A stretch of DNA of 64,000 bases from Halomonas daqiaonensis (GCF_900109725.1 NZ_FOBC01000010.1:1-64000); one strand, 5' to 3'. Counted from the stretch's first letter, positions 45,179 to 55,511 are shown. The notes: generated by a model from the letters alone, not told the origin. Numbers and translations are program-made.

Positions 45179-46795
45179 TCAGGCAGTGGCAAGGACGTGT
45201 GCCCTGCCGGGGATAGCCTTGAGCAGTTCTCGGGTATAGGTCTCCTGTGGCGAGAGGAAGACCGCTTCGGCGGTGCCGTGCTCGACGATGCGGCCGTGCT
45301 GCATGACGATGATGTGATCGCAGATCTGGGCGGCAACGCGCAGGTCGTGGGTGATGAACAGTAGTGACAATGAAAGCTTCTGCTTCAAGTCCTCCAGAAG
45401 TTCGAGGATCTGCGCCTGAATGGAGACGTCCAGGGCCGAGACGGCCTCGTCGGCGACGATCAGTTCGGGATTGAGTGCCAGTGCTCGGGCAATGCCGATG
45501 CGCTGGCGCTGGCCCCCGGAGAATTCATGGGGAAAGCGCTCGGCCGAGGCGGCACCGAGGCCGACCAGGTCGAGAAGATCGCCGGCCTCCTTGAGCGCCT
45601 CCTGCCGATTCACGCCGTTGGCGATAGGTCCCTGGGCGATGGCCAAGCCGACCCGGGTGCGTGGGTTGAGTGAGGCATAGGGATCCTGGAAGATCATCTG
45701 CACCCGACGGCGTTCGCGGCGCAGGGTCTCGCCCTTGAGGCTGGTCAGATCTATGCCGTCGAGCAGCAATTCACCGCTGTCAGGCCGCTCCAGGCGCACC
45801 ACACAGCGTCCCAGTGTCGACTTGCCTGAGCCCGACTCGCCGACGATGCCCACCGTCTCGCCACGCGCCATGGTGAAGCTGACGTCGTCCAAGGCATGGA
45901 CCTCACGCGAGGGCTTGAAGAGACCACCGCGGGAGCGGAATACCTTCTGCAGGTGACGGACCTCGAGCAACGGGGCAGTCTGGTCGGCCTCGCGTGCAGC
46001 GGGCATAGCGTTGCTGGGGATCGCCTCGATCAGCGCCCGGGTATAGGCATGCTGGGGATTCTCCAGCACCTCTCGGGCCTCGCCGAGTTCGACGATGCGT
46101 CCCTCGCGCATCACGCAGACCCGGGTCGCGATCTCGGCCACCACCCCGAAATCATGGGTAATGAACATCACCGCCATCCCGTGGCGCCGCTGCAGGTCGC
46201 CGATCAGGTCGAGGATCTGCGCCTGGGTGGTGACGTCCAGCGCCGTGGTGGGCTCGTCGGCGATCAGCAGCTCCGGCTCGAGCGCCAGGGCCATGGCGAT
46301 CATTACCCGCTGGCGCTGACCGCCCGAGAGCTCGAAGGGATAGGCGCGGATGGCCTTCTCAGGCTGGGGTATGCCTACCTCAATCAGCAGCTCCAGGGTG
46401 CGTGCTTGGCGCTCGGCGTTGGTGAGCCGATTGTGGGCCTCGAAGACCTCGCCGATCTGGACGCCGACCCGCATCAGCGGGTTCAGCGCGGTCATCGGTT
46501 CCTGGAAGATCATGCCGATACGCAGTCCGCGCAGGGCTCGATGCTGCTTCTCGGTGAGCTGCAGCAGGTCCTGGCCATCGAAGACCACCTCGCCCGCGGT
46601 GGCCCGCACCCCCTTGGGCAGCAAGCCCATGAGGGCATTGGCGGCCATCGACTTGCCAGAGCCGGATTCGCCGACCACACACATGATCTCGCCACGCGCC
46701 ACGTCGTAGCTGACATCCTCCACGGCAAGGGCCCGGTCGGCCCCCTTGGGCAAGGCAATGCTCAGGTGGCGAAGGCTCAATAGGGTGTCACTCAT
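45179..46795 (-). CDS. ABC transporter, dual ATP-binding protein (peptide/opine type)
   Basis: 538 residues containing two complete ATPase domains in one chain, a GsiA-like fusion of OppD and OppF. Two Walker A motifs GESGSGKS (near about 38 and 317), two signatures [12 protein letters not shown] and [12 protein letters not shown], two Walker [13 protein letters not shown] and [26 protein letters not shown] and [14 protein letters not shown] are diagnostic of the peptide/nickel ABC subfamily. Sits downstream of two permeases and the binding protein. Confidence 0.93.
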   Translation of the reverse strand: MSDTLLSLRHLSIALPKGADRALAVEDVSYDVARGEIMCVVGESGSGKSMAANALMGLLPKGVRATAGEVVFDGQDLLQLTEKQHRALRGLRIGMIFQEPMTALNPLMRVGVQIGEVFEAHNRLTNAERQARTLELLIEVGIPQPEKAIRAYPFELSGGQRQRVMIAMALALEPELLIADEPTTALDVTTQAQILDLIGDLQRRHGMAVMFITHDFGVVAEIATRVCVMREGRIVELGEAREVLENPQHAYTRALIEAIPSNAMPAAREADQTAPLLEVRHLQKVFRSRGGLFKPSREVHALDDVSFTMARGETVGIVGESGSGKSTLGRCVVRLERPDSGELLLDGIDLTSLKGETLRRERRRVQMIFQDPYASLNPRTRVGLAIAQGPIANGVNRQEALKEAGDLLDLVGLGAASAERFPHEFSGGQRQRIGIARALALNPELIVADEAVSALDVSIQAQILELLEDLKQKLSLSLLFITHDLRVAAQICDHIIVMQHGRIVEHGTAEAVFLSPQETYTRELLKAIPGRAHVLATA

Positions 46796-46819
46796 GGGAT
46801 TCTCCTTGGCCGCCGTTCA

Positions 46820-47653
46820 TTAGCGTTCCCGGGCGAGCTTGGGGTTGAGGGCGTCGTCGAGCCCTTCGCCCACCAGGTTGAGCGCCAGCACGGTCAGCAG
46901 GATCGCCACACCGGGAAAGAAGCTTAACCACCAGGCCTGACGGATTACCGTGCGGGCCGCGCCGATCATGTAGCCCCAGGACATCACGTTGGGATCGCCC
47001 AGGCCCAGGAAGGAGAGGGCGGACTCCAGCAAGATGGCCGTGGCGACCATCAGCGAGGCCAGCACGATGATCGGCGACAGAGTATTGGGCAGGATTTGGC
47101 GCAGGATGATGGTGGCGTTGCCCTGGCCGACCAGCCGAGCCGCTTCCACGTACTCCCGGTGTCGCAGTGACATGAACTCGGCGCGCACCAGGCGCGCCAC
47201 CGGCGGCCAGCTGACGATGGCGATGGCCAGCACGATGGAGGTTAGGCTGGGCTGCATGATCGCCACGAGCACGATGGCCAGAGCGAAGTTGGGGATAGTC
47301 TGGAAGAACTCGGTGAAACGCATCAAGCCGTCGTCGACCAATCCACCGTAGTAGCCGGCGATGGCACCCAGTGGCACGCCGATGGCCAAGGCTACCGTGG
47401 TCGAGACCAAGCCGATCAGCAGCGAGACCCAGGCACCATGCATTAGGCCAGCCGCGACATTGCGCCCCATGGTGTCGGTCCCCAGCGGGAAGCCTTCCGT
47501 CTCGAGGGGCGGCAGGAAGGGACGCTGGACCATCCGCCAGGGCGATTCGGGAAACAGCAGCGGGGCCAGGATGGCCATCAGGATGATCGCCATCAGGATG
47601 ATCAGGCCCACCAGGGCGCCACGGTTCTGCGCGAAGCGGGCAAAGAAGCTCAT
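46820..47653 (-). CDS. ABC transporter permease (DppC/OppC type)
   Basis: 277 residues, six helices. EAARLVGQGNATIILRQILPNTLSPIIV contains the EAA loop that contacts the ATPase. N-terminal FPLGTDTMGRNVAAGLMHGAWVSLLIGL is typical of OppC-like subunits. The ATG overlaps the upstream permease by 4 bases. Confidence 0.93.
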   Translation of the reverse strand: MSFFARFAQNRGALVGLIILMAIILMAILAPLLFPESPWRMVQRPFLPPLETEGFPLGTDTMGRNVAAGLMHGAWVSLLIGLVSTTVALAIGVPLGAIAGYYGGLVDDGLMRFTEFFQTIPNFALAIVLVAIMQPSLTSIVLAIAIVSWPPVARLVRAEFMSLRHREYVEAARLVGQGNATIILRQILPNTLSPIIVLASLMVATAILLESALSFLGLGDPNVMSWGYMIGAARTVIRQAWWLSFFPGVAILLTVLALNLVGEGLDDALNPKLARER

Positions 47654-48627
47654 GACGTCTCCTTGATGCGCGGGTCGGCCAGGCGGTAGACGAGGTCGGT
47701 GATGATGTTGAAGACGATCACCAGGGCCGCAGAGAAGAAGAAGATACCCAGCAGCAGATTGTAGTCACGTTGCTGCAGGGCCTCGAACATCAACCGGCCT
47801 ATGCCGGGCCAGGCGAAGACCGTCTCGGTGAGGATGGCCCCGCCGACCATCTGGCCCGCCTGCAGCCCGGCCAGTGTGATGATCGGCAACAGGGCGTTGC
47901 GCAGGATGTGGCGTCGCTGGATGACGCTGTTCTTCAGGCCCTTGGCGCGCGCCGTCTTGACAAAGTCCTGCTGGGCGGCCTCGAGCATCGAGGCACGCGT
48001 CATGCGGGTGTAGATGGCCATGAAGAACAGCGCGAGCGTGGTGGCCGGCAGGATCAGGTGCTTGCCGACGTCCAGGGCGAAGGCGAAACCCTCAAGGCCG
48101 GCACCCACGGTGTACATGCCATAGGCCGGCAGCCATTCGAGATAGACCGAGAACAGCACCACGGCCATCAGCGCGACCCAGAACAATGGGGTGGCGTAGA
48201 AGATCAGCGCCAGGGCCATGATGATAGAACCCGAGGGCTTCTTGACCCGGGCCGCGGCCAGCGAGCCGGCGACGATGCCCAGCACCAGCGACAGCACGAA
48301 GGCGGTGCCGGTGAGCAGCAGGGTGGCCGGCAGGCGGGCCAGTATCAGGTCGAGCACTGGCACCTGCTGCCGGTAGGAGAAGCCGAAATCGAGCATGGCC
48401 ACGCCGGACACATAGCGCCAGAGTTGCACATGGAGCGGCTGGTCGAGGCCGAAGCGCTCGGTTAGCTGGCGCAGGAACTCCGCATCGGTTGCCCCGGCCT
48501 CGCCGGCCAGAATGGCAGCCGGGTCGCCCGGTGCCATCTGGATGAGGAAGAAATTGAAGATGATGATCATGAACAGCACTATCACGGCCTTGAACAGCCG
48601 TGACACGATCAACCTGGCATAGAGCAT
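47650..48627 (-). CDS. ABC transporter permease (DppB/OppB type)
   Basis: 325 residues, six helices. LYARLIVSRLFKAVIVLFMIIIFNFFLIQMAPGDPA opens the chain, and FVKTARAKGLKNSVIQRRHILRNALLP is the EAA loop. It follows the binding-protein gene by 72 bases and pairs with the OppC-like subunit. Confidence 0.93.
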   Translation of the reverse strand: MLYARLIVSRLFKAVIVLFMIIIFNFFLIQMAPGDPAAILAGEAGATDAEFLRQLTERFGLDQPLHVQLWRYVSGVAMLDFGFSYRQQVPVLDLILARLPATLLLTGTAFVLSLVLGIVAGSLAAARVKKPSGSIIMALALIFYATPLFWVALMAVVLFSVYLEWLPAYGMYTVGAGLEGFAFALDVGKHLILPATTLALFFMAIYTRMTRASMLEAAQQDFVKTARAKGLKNSVIQRRHILRNALLPIITLAGLQAGQMVGGAILTETVFAWPGIGRLMFEALQQRDYNLLLGIFFFSAALVIVFNIITDLVYRLADPRIKETS

Positions 48628-48699
48628 GCCATTACCCCCTGGCGTCGAGAGATGCAGTGGAACGACGCAGGGGCAGCCGCCAGGGCTGCCCCACGCGGC

Positions 48700-50253
48700 T
48701 TACCTGTCGAGCCAGGCGTCCTTGAAACCGTCATTGACGCCCACGCCCGAGGTCACCAGGTTCTTGACGTCGCAGCGGTAGATGGTCGGGAAGCCGAGTT
48801 CCAGCAGCCAGCCCACCGGCACATCCTCCTGGAGGATCTCCTGTACCTCATGGTAGAGATCCTCGCGCTTCTCTTCCGGGTAGGCCGTCGCGGCCTGGTT
48901 GAACAGCTCGTCGACTCGCTCGTTCTCGTAACCCTCGACGTTGTTCCAGGGCGAGCCTTTCGCGATGTTGTCGGAAAGGTAGGTTCGCGAGATACCCAGT
49001 GCCGGGTCGCCATACTGATAGAGGTAGGTGAAGGCGAGGTCGTAGTCCCAGTCGCCGAGGCGCTGGTTCCAGCCGCCAACATCGGTTGCTTCGATGGTCA
49101 CGTCGATGCCAACTTCCTGCAGGTTTTGCCGAACTGCTTCGGCCCAGCGAGTCCAGGTTTCGCCGTACGGAAGTGGCAGCAGGCGAACCTCCTCACCGTC
49201 GTAGCCCATCTCGTCGAGCAACTCACGGGCCTTTTCGGGGTCGTGATCGTAGGGTTCGAGATCCTCGTTCTGGAACCTGGCGTTGGAGCCGAAGGCGCCA
49301 AGCGGTACCTGGCCCAGACCATTCCACAGCACGTCGCGTGCAAATTCACGATCCATGGCATACATGACCGCTTGGCGAAAACGCTTGTCAGCCGTGGGGC
49401 CTTCGCGGTTGTTCATCCACAGCATGGCAAAGGGGCTGAAGTACTCGTGGCCCTCCTGGGTCACGCAGGTGTTGTCCAGTTCAGTGAGGCGCGGGATGTC
49501 GAAGTTCTCGACGGTTCCATAGGGCAGCACGTCGACGGTGCCATTTTCATAAGCGACCGCGCGAGAGGCACCGTCGGGAATGATGTGCCAGTTGATGCCG
49601 TCGAGGTAGGGCAGGTCCTCCTCGTAGTAGTCCTCATTCTTCACCAGTTGAATGACGGTGCCGCGATCCCAGCTTTCGAACTCGAAGGGGCCGGTGCCGA
49701 TGGGGTGATTGTTGGCATCGTTGTCACGGAACTCGGTGCCTGCGTAGATGTGCTCGGGCACCATGGTGAAGGTGCCGGCCTCGAAGGAGATCAGGAAGGG
49801 GCCGAAGGGCTCGCTCAGGGTGAACTCGACGGTGTGATCATCGACGGCTTCGATGGATTCGATATGCTGGAGCACGGCCCGGGCACTGGGGTTGAGCTCG
49901 CGGTGGAAGACATCGGCGGAGAACACCACGTCCTCGGCGGTGAAGGGCTCGCCATCGTGCCAGGTGACATCCTCGCGCAGGTGGAAGGTCCAGGTGCGAC
50001 CGTCGTCGCTGACCTCCCAGGATTTGGCTAGCTGGGGCTGGGGTTCCAGGTCAGTGGTATAGCGCAGCAGGCCTTCGTAGATGTTACCGGCGACTGTGCG
50101 GGTCGGGGCATTCTGGATCATCCCCAGCACTAGGCCCGGTGGCTCGGGTTGGATGATGGTATCGATGACGCCGCCGTACTTGGGCTCGTCGGCGAAGGCG
50201 GAGGAAGCGGTGATAGCCGCGGCGGCAATGGCGATGGCCAGTGGTGTCTTCAT
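48700..50253 (-). CDS. ABC transporter substrate-binding protein, peptide/opine family (SBP_bac_5)
   Basis: 517 residues. Signal peptide MKTPLAIAIAAAAITASSAFA. The family-5 pattern EGLLRYTTDLEPQPQLAKSWEVSDDGRTWTFHLREDVTWHDGEPFTAEDVVFS is clear at about 65-120, followed by VSREPTFP-free family sequence up to ..FPTIYRCDVKNLV. First gene of the operon. Probable cargo: a peptide or an opine-like/hydroxyacid-conjugated amino compound, as the operon carries an FAD hydroxyacid oxidase and an aminotransferase. It diverges from an AraC regulator with 234 bases between. Confidence 0.93.
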   Translation of the reverse strand: MKTPLAIAIAAAAITASSAFADEPKYGGVIDTIIQPEPPGLVLGMIQNAPTRTVAGNIYEGLLRYTTDLEPQPQLAKSWEVSDDGRTWTFHLREDVTWHDGEPFTAEDVVFSADVFHRELNPSARAVLQHIESIEAVDDHTVEFTLSEPFGPFLISFEAGTFTMVPEHIYAGTEFRDNDANNHPIGTGPFEFESWDRGTVIQLVKNEDYYEEDLPYLDGINWHIIPDGASRAVAYENGTVDVLPYGTVENFDIPRLTELDNTCVTQEGHEYFSPFAMLWMNNREGPTADKRFRQAVMYAMDREFARDVLWNGLGQVPLGAFGSNARFQNEDLEPYDHDPEKARELLDEMGYDGEEVRLLPLPYGETWTRWAEAVRQNLQEVGIDVTIEATDVGGWNQRLGDWDYDLAFTYLYQYGDPALGISRTYLSDNIAKGSPWNNVEGYENERVDELFNQAATAYPEEKREDLYHEVQEILQEDVPVGWLLELGFPTIYRCDVKNLVTSGVGVNDGFKDAWLDR

Positions 50254-50487
50254 GATGCTGTCCCCGTTGAGGCGATTATTGTTGGCAATGGGTAGTCACC
50301 CGATTGAAGCTAGCAGGCCCCTCGTCGTGAGGCCATCGATTACCAAAACGGTGTGGCGCGAGACGAGGTGGTTGAGGGCATCGAGGGGTCCTCGGATCGT
50401 CGAGAGGTGCTGGCCACTCGGCTTGCTTTCAACTATGCGTCGCGCCATCTTGACGCTGTAAATGGCGACTGGAAGGCGATACTCCCG

Positions 50488-51333
50488 ATGTCATTGCTCG
50501 ATCTTCGTGCCGCCACCCTGGGTCAGGAGCATGTCGCCCATGCCCATGACCACCACCAGCTTATCCTCGCCACCCGCGGGACCACCGAGCTCTCCATCGA
50601 GGGACGGGGAGATCGTATCACCGGCAAACGGGGTTGCCTGATCCCCTGTGGCCGCCACCATGACTACCGGGGCGATGGTCGCAACCGCACCTTCGTGCTC
50701 GACATTCCTGCGACGAGCCTGCCGGCACTGCGCGATGGTGAGGCGATCGGGCGCCTGTTCGAGCGGCCGCGCTTCTTTACCGTCCCGCCGCGCCTGAACC
50801 GCCTGGCGTCGAGTCTGATGCAGCAGCTCGAGTGCTGCCCGGCCCTGCATAGCGAGATTGCCGCACTGCTGCTGCGAGCGCTTTATCTTCATCTCGAGTC
50901 CGAGCCTCTGCCAGGGGATGTCGGCGTGGCCGCCAGCCCGAGCTTCAGTGGGCGCCTCGACCTGGCGCGACTGGATGTCTGGATCGATCACCACCTGGCC
51001 GACGAGATCCGTGTCGAACAGCTGGCCTCGCTCTGCGCCCTGAGCGCCGGGCATTTTCATGCCTGTTTCCGCGAGCTGACTGGCATGACACCGCTCACCT
51101 ATGTTCAGCGGCGACGCCTGGATCACGCCCGTGCCCTGGTCGTCCACAGCGGCTTGAGTCTTGGTCATATCGCCTCCCTTGTGGGCTTTCGCGACCAGGG
51201 CAGCTTCTCACGTGCCTACCGCCGACGCTTCGCTGTCTCGCCTTCCCGGGCGCGCTGTGATGACCAAGGATTGCCGAGTCTCGGGCAAGAGCATCGCAGT
51301 TCCGGGCAAGCGAAGGGAGCCGAGTCGGCCTAG
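50488..51333 (+). CDS. AraC-family transcriptional regulator
   Basis: 281 residues from ATG 50488 (MSLLDLRAA); a longer in-frame start at 50353 exists but the extra 45 residues do not resemble the family. N-terminal cupin-type sensor (HAHDHHQLILATRGTTELSIEGRGDRITGKRG) and C-terminal double helix-turn-helix (LASLCALSAGHFHACFRELTGMTPLTYVQRRRLDHARALV...IASLVGFRDQGSFSRAYRRRFAVSPS). It lies between two catabolic blocks: divergent from the ABC operon and 84 bases upstream of the TRAP series on its own strand, so it could control either. Confidence 0.9.
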   Translation: MSLLDLRAATLGQEHVAHAHDHHQLILATRGTTELSIEGRGDRITGKRGCLIPCGRHHDYRGDGRNRTFVLDIPATSLPALRDGEAIGRLFERPRFFTVPPRLNRLASSLMQQLECCPALHSEIAALLLRALYLHLESEPLPGDVGVAASPSFSGRLDLARLDVWIDHHLADEIRVEQLASLCALSAGHFHACFRELTGMTPLTYVQRRRLDHARALVVHSGLSLGHIASLVGFRDQGSFSRAYRRRFAVSPSRARCDDQGLPSLGQEHRSSGQAKGAESA

Positions 51334-51417
51334 TCTGAAGGTCAGCTGTCTCGTTATGTCCTCCTCAGGGAAAGCGAGACAGACTCCTGACAATGACAAT
51401 ACGACGAGAGGTTGACC

Positions 51418-52491
51418 ATGAAAGCGAAGACACTCCCCGGCGTCATGGCGCTGGCAGCACTTCCCCTGGCCATCGCCAGCACCCAGGTACAGGCCCAGTC
51501 CACGGAAATGGCCATCGCCACCATCCTGCCCGAGAACATGAGCAACAACGAGGTCTACCCGGCGCTGATACACTTCAAGAACCTCGTCGAGACCCGCACC
51601 GATGGTGAGGTCACGGTATCGATCTTTGGCAACAGCCAGTTGGGTTCCGAGGTGGAGACCGCTTCCGAGGTCCAGGGTGGGCGTACCCTTCAGTCCACCA
51701 TCATCACCACCGGCGCCATGTCGTCCTTCTACGACGATTACCAGATGATGACCGCCCCCTTCATCTTCGATAACTGGCGTCAGGCCTGGGCCTTCTTCGA
51801 CGGGGAATGGTTCGCCGACTTCATGTCCGGCACCATCGAAGAAACCAACATGCGCTACCTGGGCACCTTCGATGATGGTGGCGGCTTCGTCGCCTTCACC
51901 AACAACGAGCGATTGATCAAGACGGTGGAGGATCTGGAAGGCCTCAATATCCGCACCGAGGAGAACCCGGGTCACGTCGCCATCATGAAGTCGCTGGGCG
52001 CCTCGGCTACGCCGCTGCCGTGGGGTGAGGTGATCACCGCTCTCGAGACCGGCCTGGCCGACGGTCAATTCAACGCACCGGTGCTCAACGTTACCTACAA
52101 CTTTGACGAGGTGACGGACTACACCACCCTGACCGGCCACGTCTACAACAGTGCCGCCTGGCTGGTCAGCGAGGAGTGGTTCCAGAGCCTGACCGAGGCG
52201 CAGCAGGAAGCGATCGTGACCTCCGCCCGCGAGGCCATCGCCATCGGCCACGGGGTGGCTGGTGCGCTGGCCACAGCGAGCTGGGAGGAGTCCTGCGAGC
52301 GTTTCGAAGAGTGCTACATCATGCCCCCCGCGGAGCGCCAGCGCATGGCCGAGATCGCTACGCCGGCATGGAGGGACTGGATCGTCAACGACTTCGGCAT
52401 CGAGGCCGACAGGGTCGATGCCTTTCTCGAGGAAGTAGCGCGGGTCGGCGAAGCGGTGGTCGAGCAGGACGTCAACCGCTACGGTGAGTAA
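51418..52491 (+). CDS. TRAP transporter, substrate-binding protein (DctP)
   Basis: 357 residues. Signal peptide to ..IASTQVQA (about 23). DctP family pattern: HFKNLVETRTDGEVTVSIFGNSQLGSE, the conserved Arg in GLNIRTEENPGHVAIMKSLGASATPLPWGEVITALETGLADGQ binds the carboxylate of the ligand. The ATG at 51418 follows GAGAGG by 6 nt. First gene of the TRAP series; a ligand with a carboxyl group is therefore likely. Confidence 0.92.
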   Translation: MKAKTLPGVMALAALPLAIASTQVQAQSTEMAIATILPENMSNNEVYPALIHFKNLVETRTDGEVTVSIFGNSQLGSEVETASEVQGGRTLQSTIITTGAMSSFYDDYQMMTAPFIFDNWRQAWAFFDGEWFADFMSGTIEETNMRYLGTFDDGGGFVAFTNNERLIKTVEDLEGLNIRTEENPGHVAIMKSLGASATPLPWGEVITALETGLADGQFNAPVLNVTYNFDEVTDYTTLTGHVYNSAAWLVSEEWFQSLTEAQQEAIVTSAREAIAIGHGVAGALATASWEESCERFEECYIMPPAERQRMAEIATPAWRDWIVNDFGIEADRVDAFLEEVARVGEAVVEQDVNRYGE

Positions 52492-52619
52492 GCCACGGAA
52501 GATCCAGTTACATGGTGCTACGGGGAGGCGAGGTGCAAGCCGGCGTCTCCCCGCTGGCATGATGGTCATCAACCTGCCGGGTGCGTGCCGTTGGACGATG
52601 CGTGCCCCGAGGGTCATCC

Positions 52620-53165
52620 ATGAGTCTTCTCGTACCACTTCGTCGTTTGAGTGATGGGGTCAATCAGGTCGCCATCGTGCTCTGTGTGGCCTGTATCCTG
52701 ACCATGCTGGGCATCTCCTTCACCGCCTTCGTCTACAAGCTGGTCACCGGCAGCACCCTGAGCTGGACCTACTCCCTGGCCCGGCTCTTCCTGCCCTGGA
52801 TTGGCTTTCTCTCCATGACCATTTCGTTGCGCTATGGCGAGCATGTAGCCATGACCCTGCTGGTGCGTAGCTTGCCGCGGGTATTGCTGACGGTGGCGGC
52901 CGGTCTCTGTCTCGCCGTCATCGCGCTGTTTGGCCTGATGCTGGTCTGGTACGGCTGGATCTTCTTCGAGGGGGCGAACCAGGTCTACATGGTCTCCGAC
53001 CAGATCCAGATCTCGGCCAAGTTCACCGCCATCGTGATTCCGATCAGCGGGGTCATCATCCTGCTGCACCTGGTACAGGGCTTCGACCTGCTGGAACACT
53101 TCATCGATGACGACACCGTGATCGATGAACTCATCGAGACCGCCGACGGGGAGAACCGCCCATGA
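52620..53165 (+). CDS. TRAP transporter, small membrane subunit (DctQ)
   Basis: 181 residues, four helices. FVYKLVTGSTLSWTYSLARLFLPWIGFLSMTISLRYGEHVAM is the DctQ core with the W..E(L)-type pattern. Start 52620 (MSLLVPLRR) precedes the first helix; an earlier in-frame ATG at 52581 adds a Cys/Arg-rich stretch. Overlaps DctM by 4 bases. Confidence 0.92.
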   Translation: MSLLVPLRRLSDGVNQVAIVLCVACILTMLGISFTAFVYKLVTGSTLSWTYSLARLFLPWIGFLSMTISLRYGEHVAMTLLVRSLPRVLLTVAAGLCLAVIALFGLMLVWYGWIFFEGANQVYMVSDQIQISAKFTAIVIPISGVIILLHLVQGFDLLEHFIDDDTVIDELIETADGENRP

Positions 53166-54439
53166 CGCCTGCGATCATTGCCTTTGTCGTGCTTCTGCTG
53201 ATTGGCGCCCCGGTGGCCGTGGTGATGGCCATGTCGGGGCTGGCCGGCGGTTTCGCCATGGGCGGCGAGCGCATGCTCGGCATCATTGCCGATCGCATGT
53301 TCGCCGGCGTTTCGGGCTTTCTGCTGATTGCCGTGCCCTATTTCATCTTCACTGCCGAGCTGATGAACCAGGGCGGTTTGACCCAGAAGCTGATCGCCTT
53401 CAACAACGCTCTGTTCGGTCGGGTGCGTGGGGCGCTGTCGCACGTCAACGTCTCGGTGTCGGTGTTCTTCGCCGGCCTGACCGGGGCGGCGATCACCGAC
53501 ACCGTAGCAATCGGCAAGATCATGATTCCGGAGATGAAGAAGCAGGGCTATGACGCCGAGTACGCCGCGGCCATCACCGCCTGCTCATCGATCATCGGGC
53601 CAATCATCCCGCCCAGTGTGGTGATGGTCGTCTATGCGACCCTGCTGCGCGACATCTCGGTGATCGACCTCTTCGCCGGGGGGATCATCCCCGGTCTGCT
53701 GATGGCCCTGGCGCTGCTCGCGGTGAGCTTCTTCCTGGCCTGGAAACGCGGCTACCCCAAGCAAGCACCCACGCCCCTCAAGGCCGCGGCCCTGGCCTTC
53801 CTGATGGCATTGCCGGCAATGATCGTGCCGCTGATCATCCTCGGCGGCATCCTCTCGGGGCTGACCACCATCACTGAGGCCTCGGGGTTCGCCGCCGTCT
53901 ATGCCATCGCCATCGGGGTGGTCTTCTACCGCAGCCTGACCTGGCGCAAGATCTGGCACGCCCTGGTGGTGACGGTGCGCTTCTCGGGGGTGGTGTTCTT
54001 CCTGCTGGCGACCTCGGCGGTGCTCGGCTGGTTCGTCACCCGCTCCGGCATCGCCCGGGACGCGGCGGGCCTGATCACCACCTTCAGCGACTCGACCTTC
54101 CTGCAACTGCTGCTGGTCTGCGCGCTGCTCATCCTGGTCGGCACCGTCATGGATGTGCTTCCGGCGCTGGTAGTGGTGGCCCCGGTGCTGGTGCCGGCAA
54201 TGATCCAGTTGGGCGTGGATCCGTTGCATTTCGCCATCCTGATGATCGTGGTGCTCAATATCTCGAACGTCACGCCACCGGTGGGGATGACGTTGATGAC
54301 GGCAGCGAGGATTGCCAATGTGCCCTTCGAAAGGGCGATCATTGCCTCGCTGCCGTTCTATGTCGCCTTCATCGTGGTGATCCTGCTGCTGGTTATCTTC
54401 CCGTCGCTCTCCACTTGGATCCCCTCCCTGCTGGGTTAA
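53162..54439 (+). CDS. TRAP transporter, large membrane subunit (DctM)
   Basis: 425 residues, 12 helices. IFTAELMNQGGLTQKLIAFNNALFGRVRGALSHVNVSVSVFFAGLTGAAITDTVAIGKIMIPEMKK and CSSIIGPIIPPSVVMVVYA are DctM-specific. With DctQ it uses a Na+ gradient for uptake, which suits a halophile. Stop is 11 bases before the first amidohydrolase gene, so co-transcribed. Confidence 0.93.
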   Translation: MTPAIIAFVVLLLIGAPVAVVMAMSGLAGGFAMGGERMLGIIADRMFAGVSGFLLIAVPYFIFTAELMNQGGLTQKLIAFNNALFGRVRGALSHVNVSVSVFFAGLTGAAITDTVAIGKIMIPEMKKQGYDAEYAAAITACSSIIGPIIPPSVVMVVYATLLRDISVIDLFAGGIIPGLLMALALLAVSFFLAWKRGYPKQAPTPLKAAALAFLMALPAMIVPLIILGGILSGLTTITEASGFAAVYAIAIGVVFYRSLTWRKIWHALVVTVRFSGVVFFLLATSAVLGWFVTRSGIARDAAGLITTFSDSTFLQLLLVCALLILVGTVMDVLPALVVVAPVLVPAMIQLGVDPLHFAILMIVVLNISNVTPPVGMTLMTAARIANVPFERAIIASLPFYVAFIVVILLLVIFPSLSTWIPSLLG

Positions 54440-54450
54440 GGAACCCTTTC

Positions 54451-55485
54451 ATGAAGCTCTTCTACCACCCCGACCAAGAACGCCACGCGCCGCCGACCTT
54501 CCTGTTGCGTGGCCGGCCGGTGGACTCTCCGGAAGGGCCGGTGCGGGCCGAGTTGCTGACGCGGGGCCTGGCCTCCATGGGCCTGTCCATGACGCCGCCC
54601 ACCGAGGTCGACAGTCCGCGCTTGAGAGACCGCCTGGCCAGGATCCATGCCCCGCGCTATCTCGATTTCATCGAGACCATCCATGGCCGCTGGAGGGAGT
54701 TGTCGAACGCCGCGGAGATCGTGGCGCCCAACGTCCATCCTTGCGGCGGTGGGTATCACTATCCCCGCCACCCGGTGGGGCAGGTGGGCTGGCACATGCA
54801 TGACATGGCCTGCCCGATGACCGCCGACAGCTTTGCTGGCATCCTGGCCAGCGCCGCCAGCGCCGAGGCCGCCGCCGATGCTGTGTTGACCGGTGAGCCC
54901 TCGTCCTATGCCTTGTGTCGGCCACCGGGTCACCATGCCGGCCCCGAGCGGGCCGGAGGCTTCTGCTTCCTCAACAACTCGGCGCTGGCGGCCACGGTGC
55001 TTCGCGAGCGCCACGAGCGGGTGGCGATCATCGACGTGGACCTCCATCACGGCAATGGCACCCAGGACATCTTCTATCACCGCGGCGATGTCTGGACCGG
55101 CTCGCTGCATGCCGATCCTGCCGACTTCTATCCCTTCTTCTGGGGCGGTGCCGACGAGCACGGCGAGGGGGACGGGCAGGGGGCCAACGTCAATCTTCCC
55201 TTGCCCCTGGGCAGCGACGGCGCAGCTTTTCTGGCCACCCTGGATCAACTGATCGAGCGCCTGATCGACTTCCGCCCTCAAGCGCTAGTGGTCGCACTGG
55301 GGCTCGATGCGCACAAGGACGACCCGCTGGCCGGTTTGGCCCTGGAGACCGATGACTTCATCGCCGTGGGTCAGCGCCTCGCCGCCGTGGCGCTGCCTAC
55401 CGTGCTGGTGCAGGAGGGTGGCTATCCCACCGAGCACCTGGGCGACAACCTGGCCGCCTTCCTGAGCGGCTACACTGCATCTTGA
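54451..55485 (+). CDS. Histone-deacetylase-fold amidohydrolase (acetylpolyamine amidohydrolase-like)
   Basis: 344 residues. Zn-dependent deacetylase fold: CRPPGHHAGPERAGGFCFLNN (about 155-175, His-His relay), VAIIDVDLHHGNGTQDIFYH (Zn Asp-His), ALGLDAHKDDPLAG (Zn Asp) and VQEGGYPTEHLGDN. Length and motif set match bacterial APAH proteins, which remove acetyl groups from polyamines and similar amines. Start 54451 follows AAGGAA by 8 nt. It is the first enzyme after the TRAP genes and is followed by RidA. A second member of the same superfamily lies at 56808-57917. Confidence 0.9.
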   Translation: MKLFYHPDQERHAPPTFLLRGRPVDSPEGPVRAELLTRGLASMGLSMTPPTEVDSPRLRDRLARIHAPRYLDFIETIHGRWRELSNAAEIVAPNVHPCGGGYHYPRHPVGQVGWHMHDMACPMTADSFAGILASAASAEAAADAVLTGEPSSYALCRPPGHHAGPERAGGFCFLNNSALAATVLRERHERVAIIDVDLHHGNGTQDIFYHRGDVWTGSLHADPADFYPFFWGGADEHGEGDGQGANVNLPLPLGSDGAAFLATLDQLIERLIDFRPQALVVALGLDAHKDDPLAGLALETDDFIAVGQRLAAVALPTVLVQEGGYPTEHLGDNLAAFLSGYTAS

Positions 55486-55511
55486 CTGACACCCCGACGA
55501 GAGACCACGCC

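Noticed and set aside
48652..50031. 459-codon plus-strand frame
   Set aside because: Antisense to the ABC substrate-binding protein, which has a signal peptide and family motifs.
51208..52638. 476-codon minus-strand frame
   Set aside because: Antisense to DctP; no start signal and shadow-type composition.
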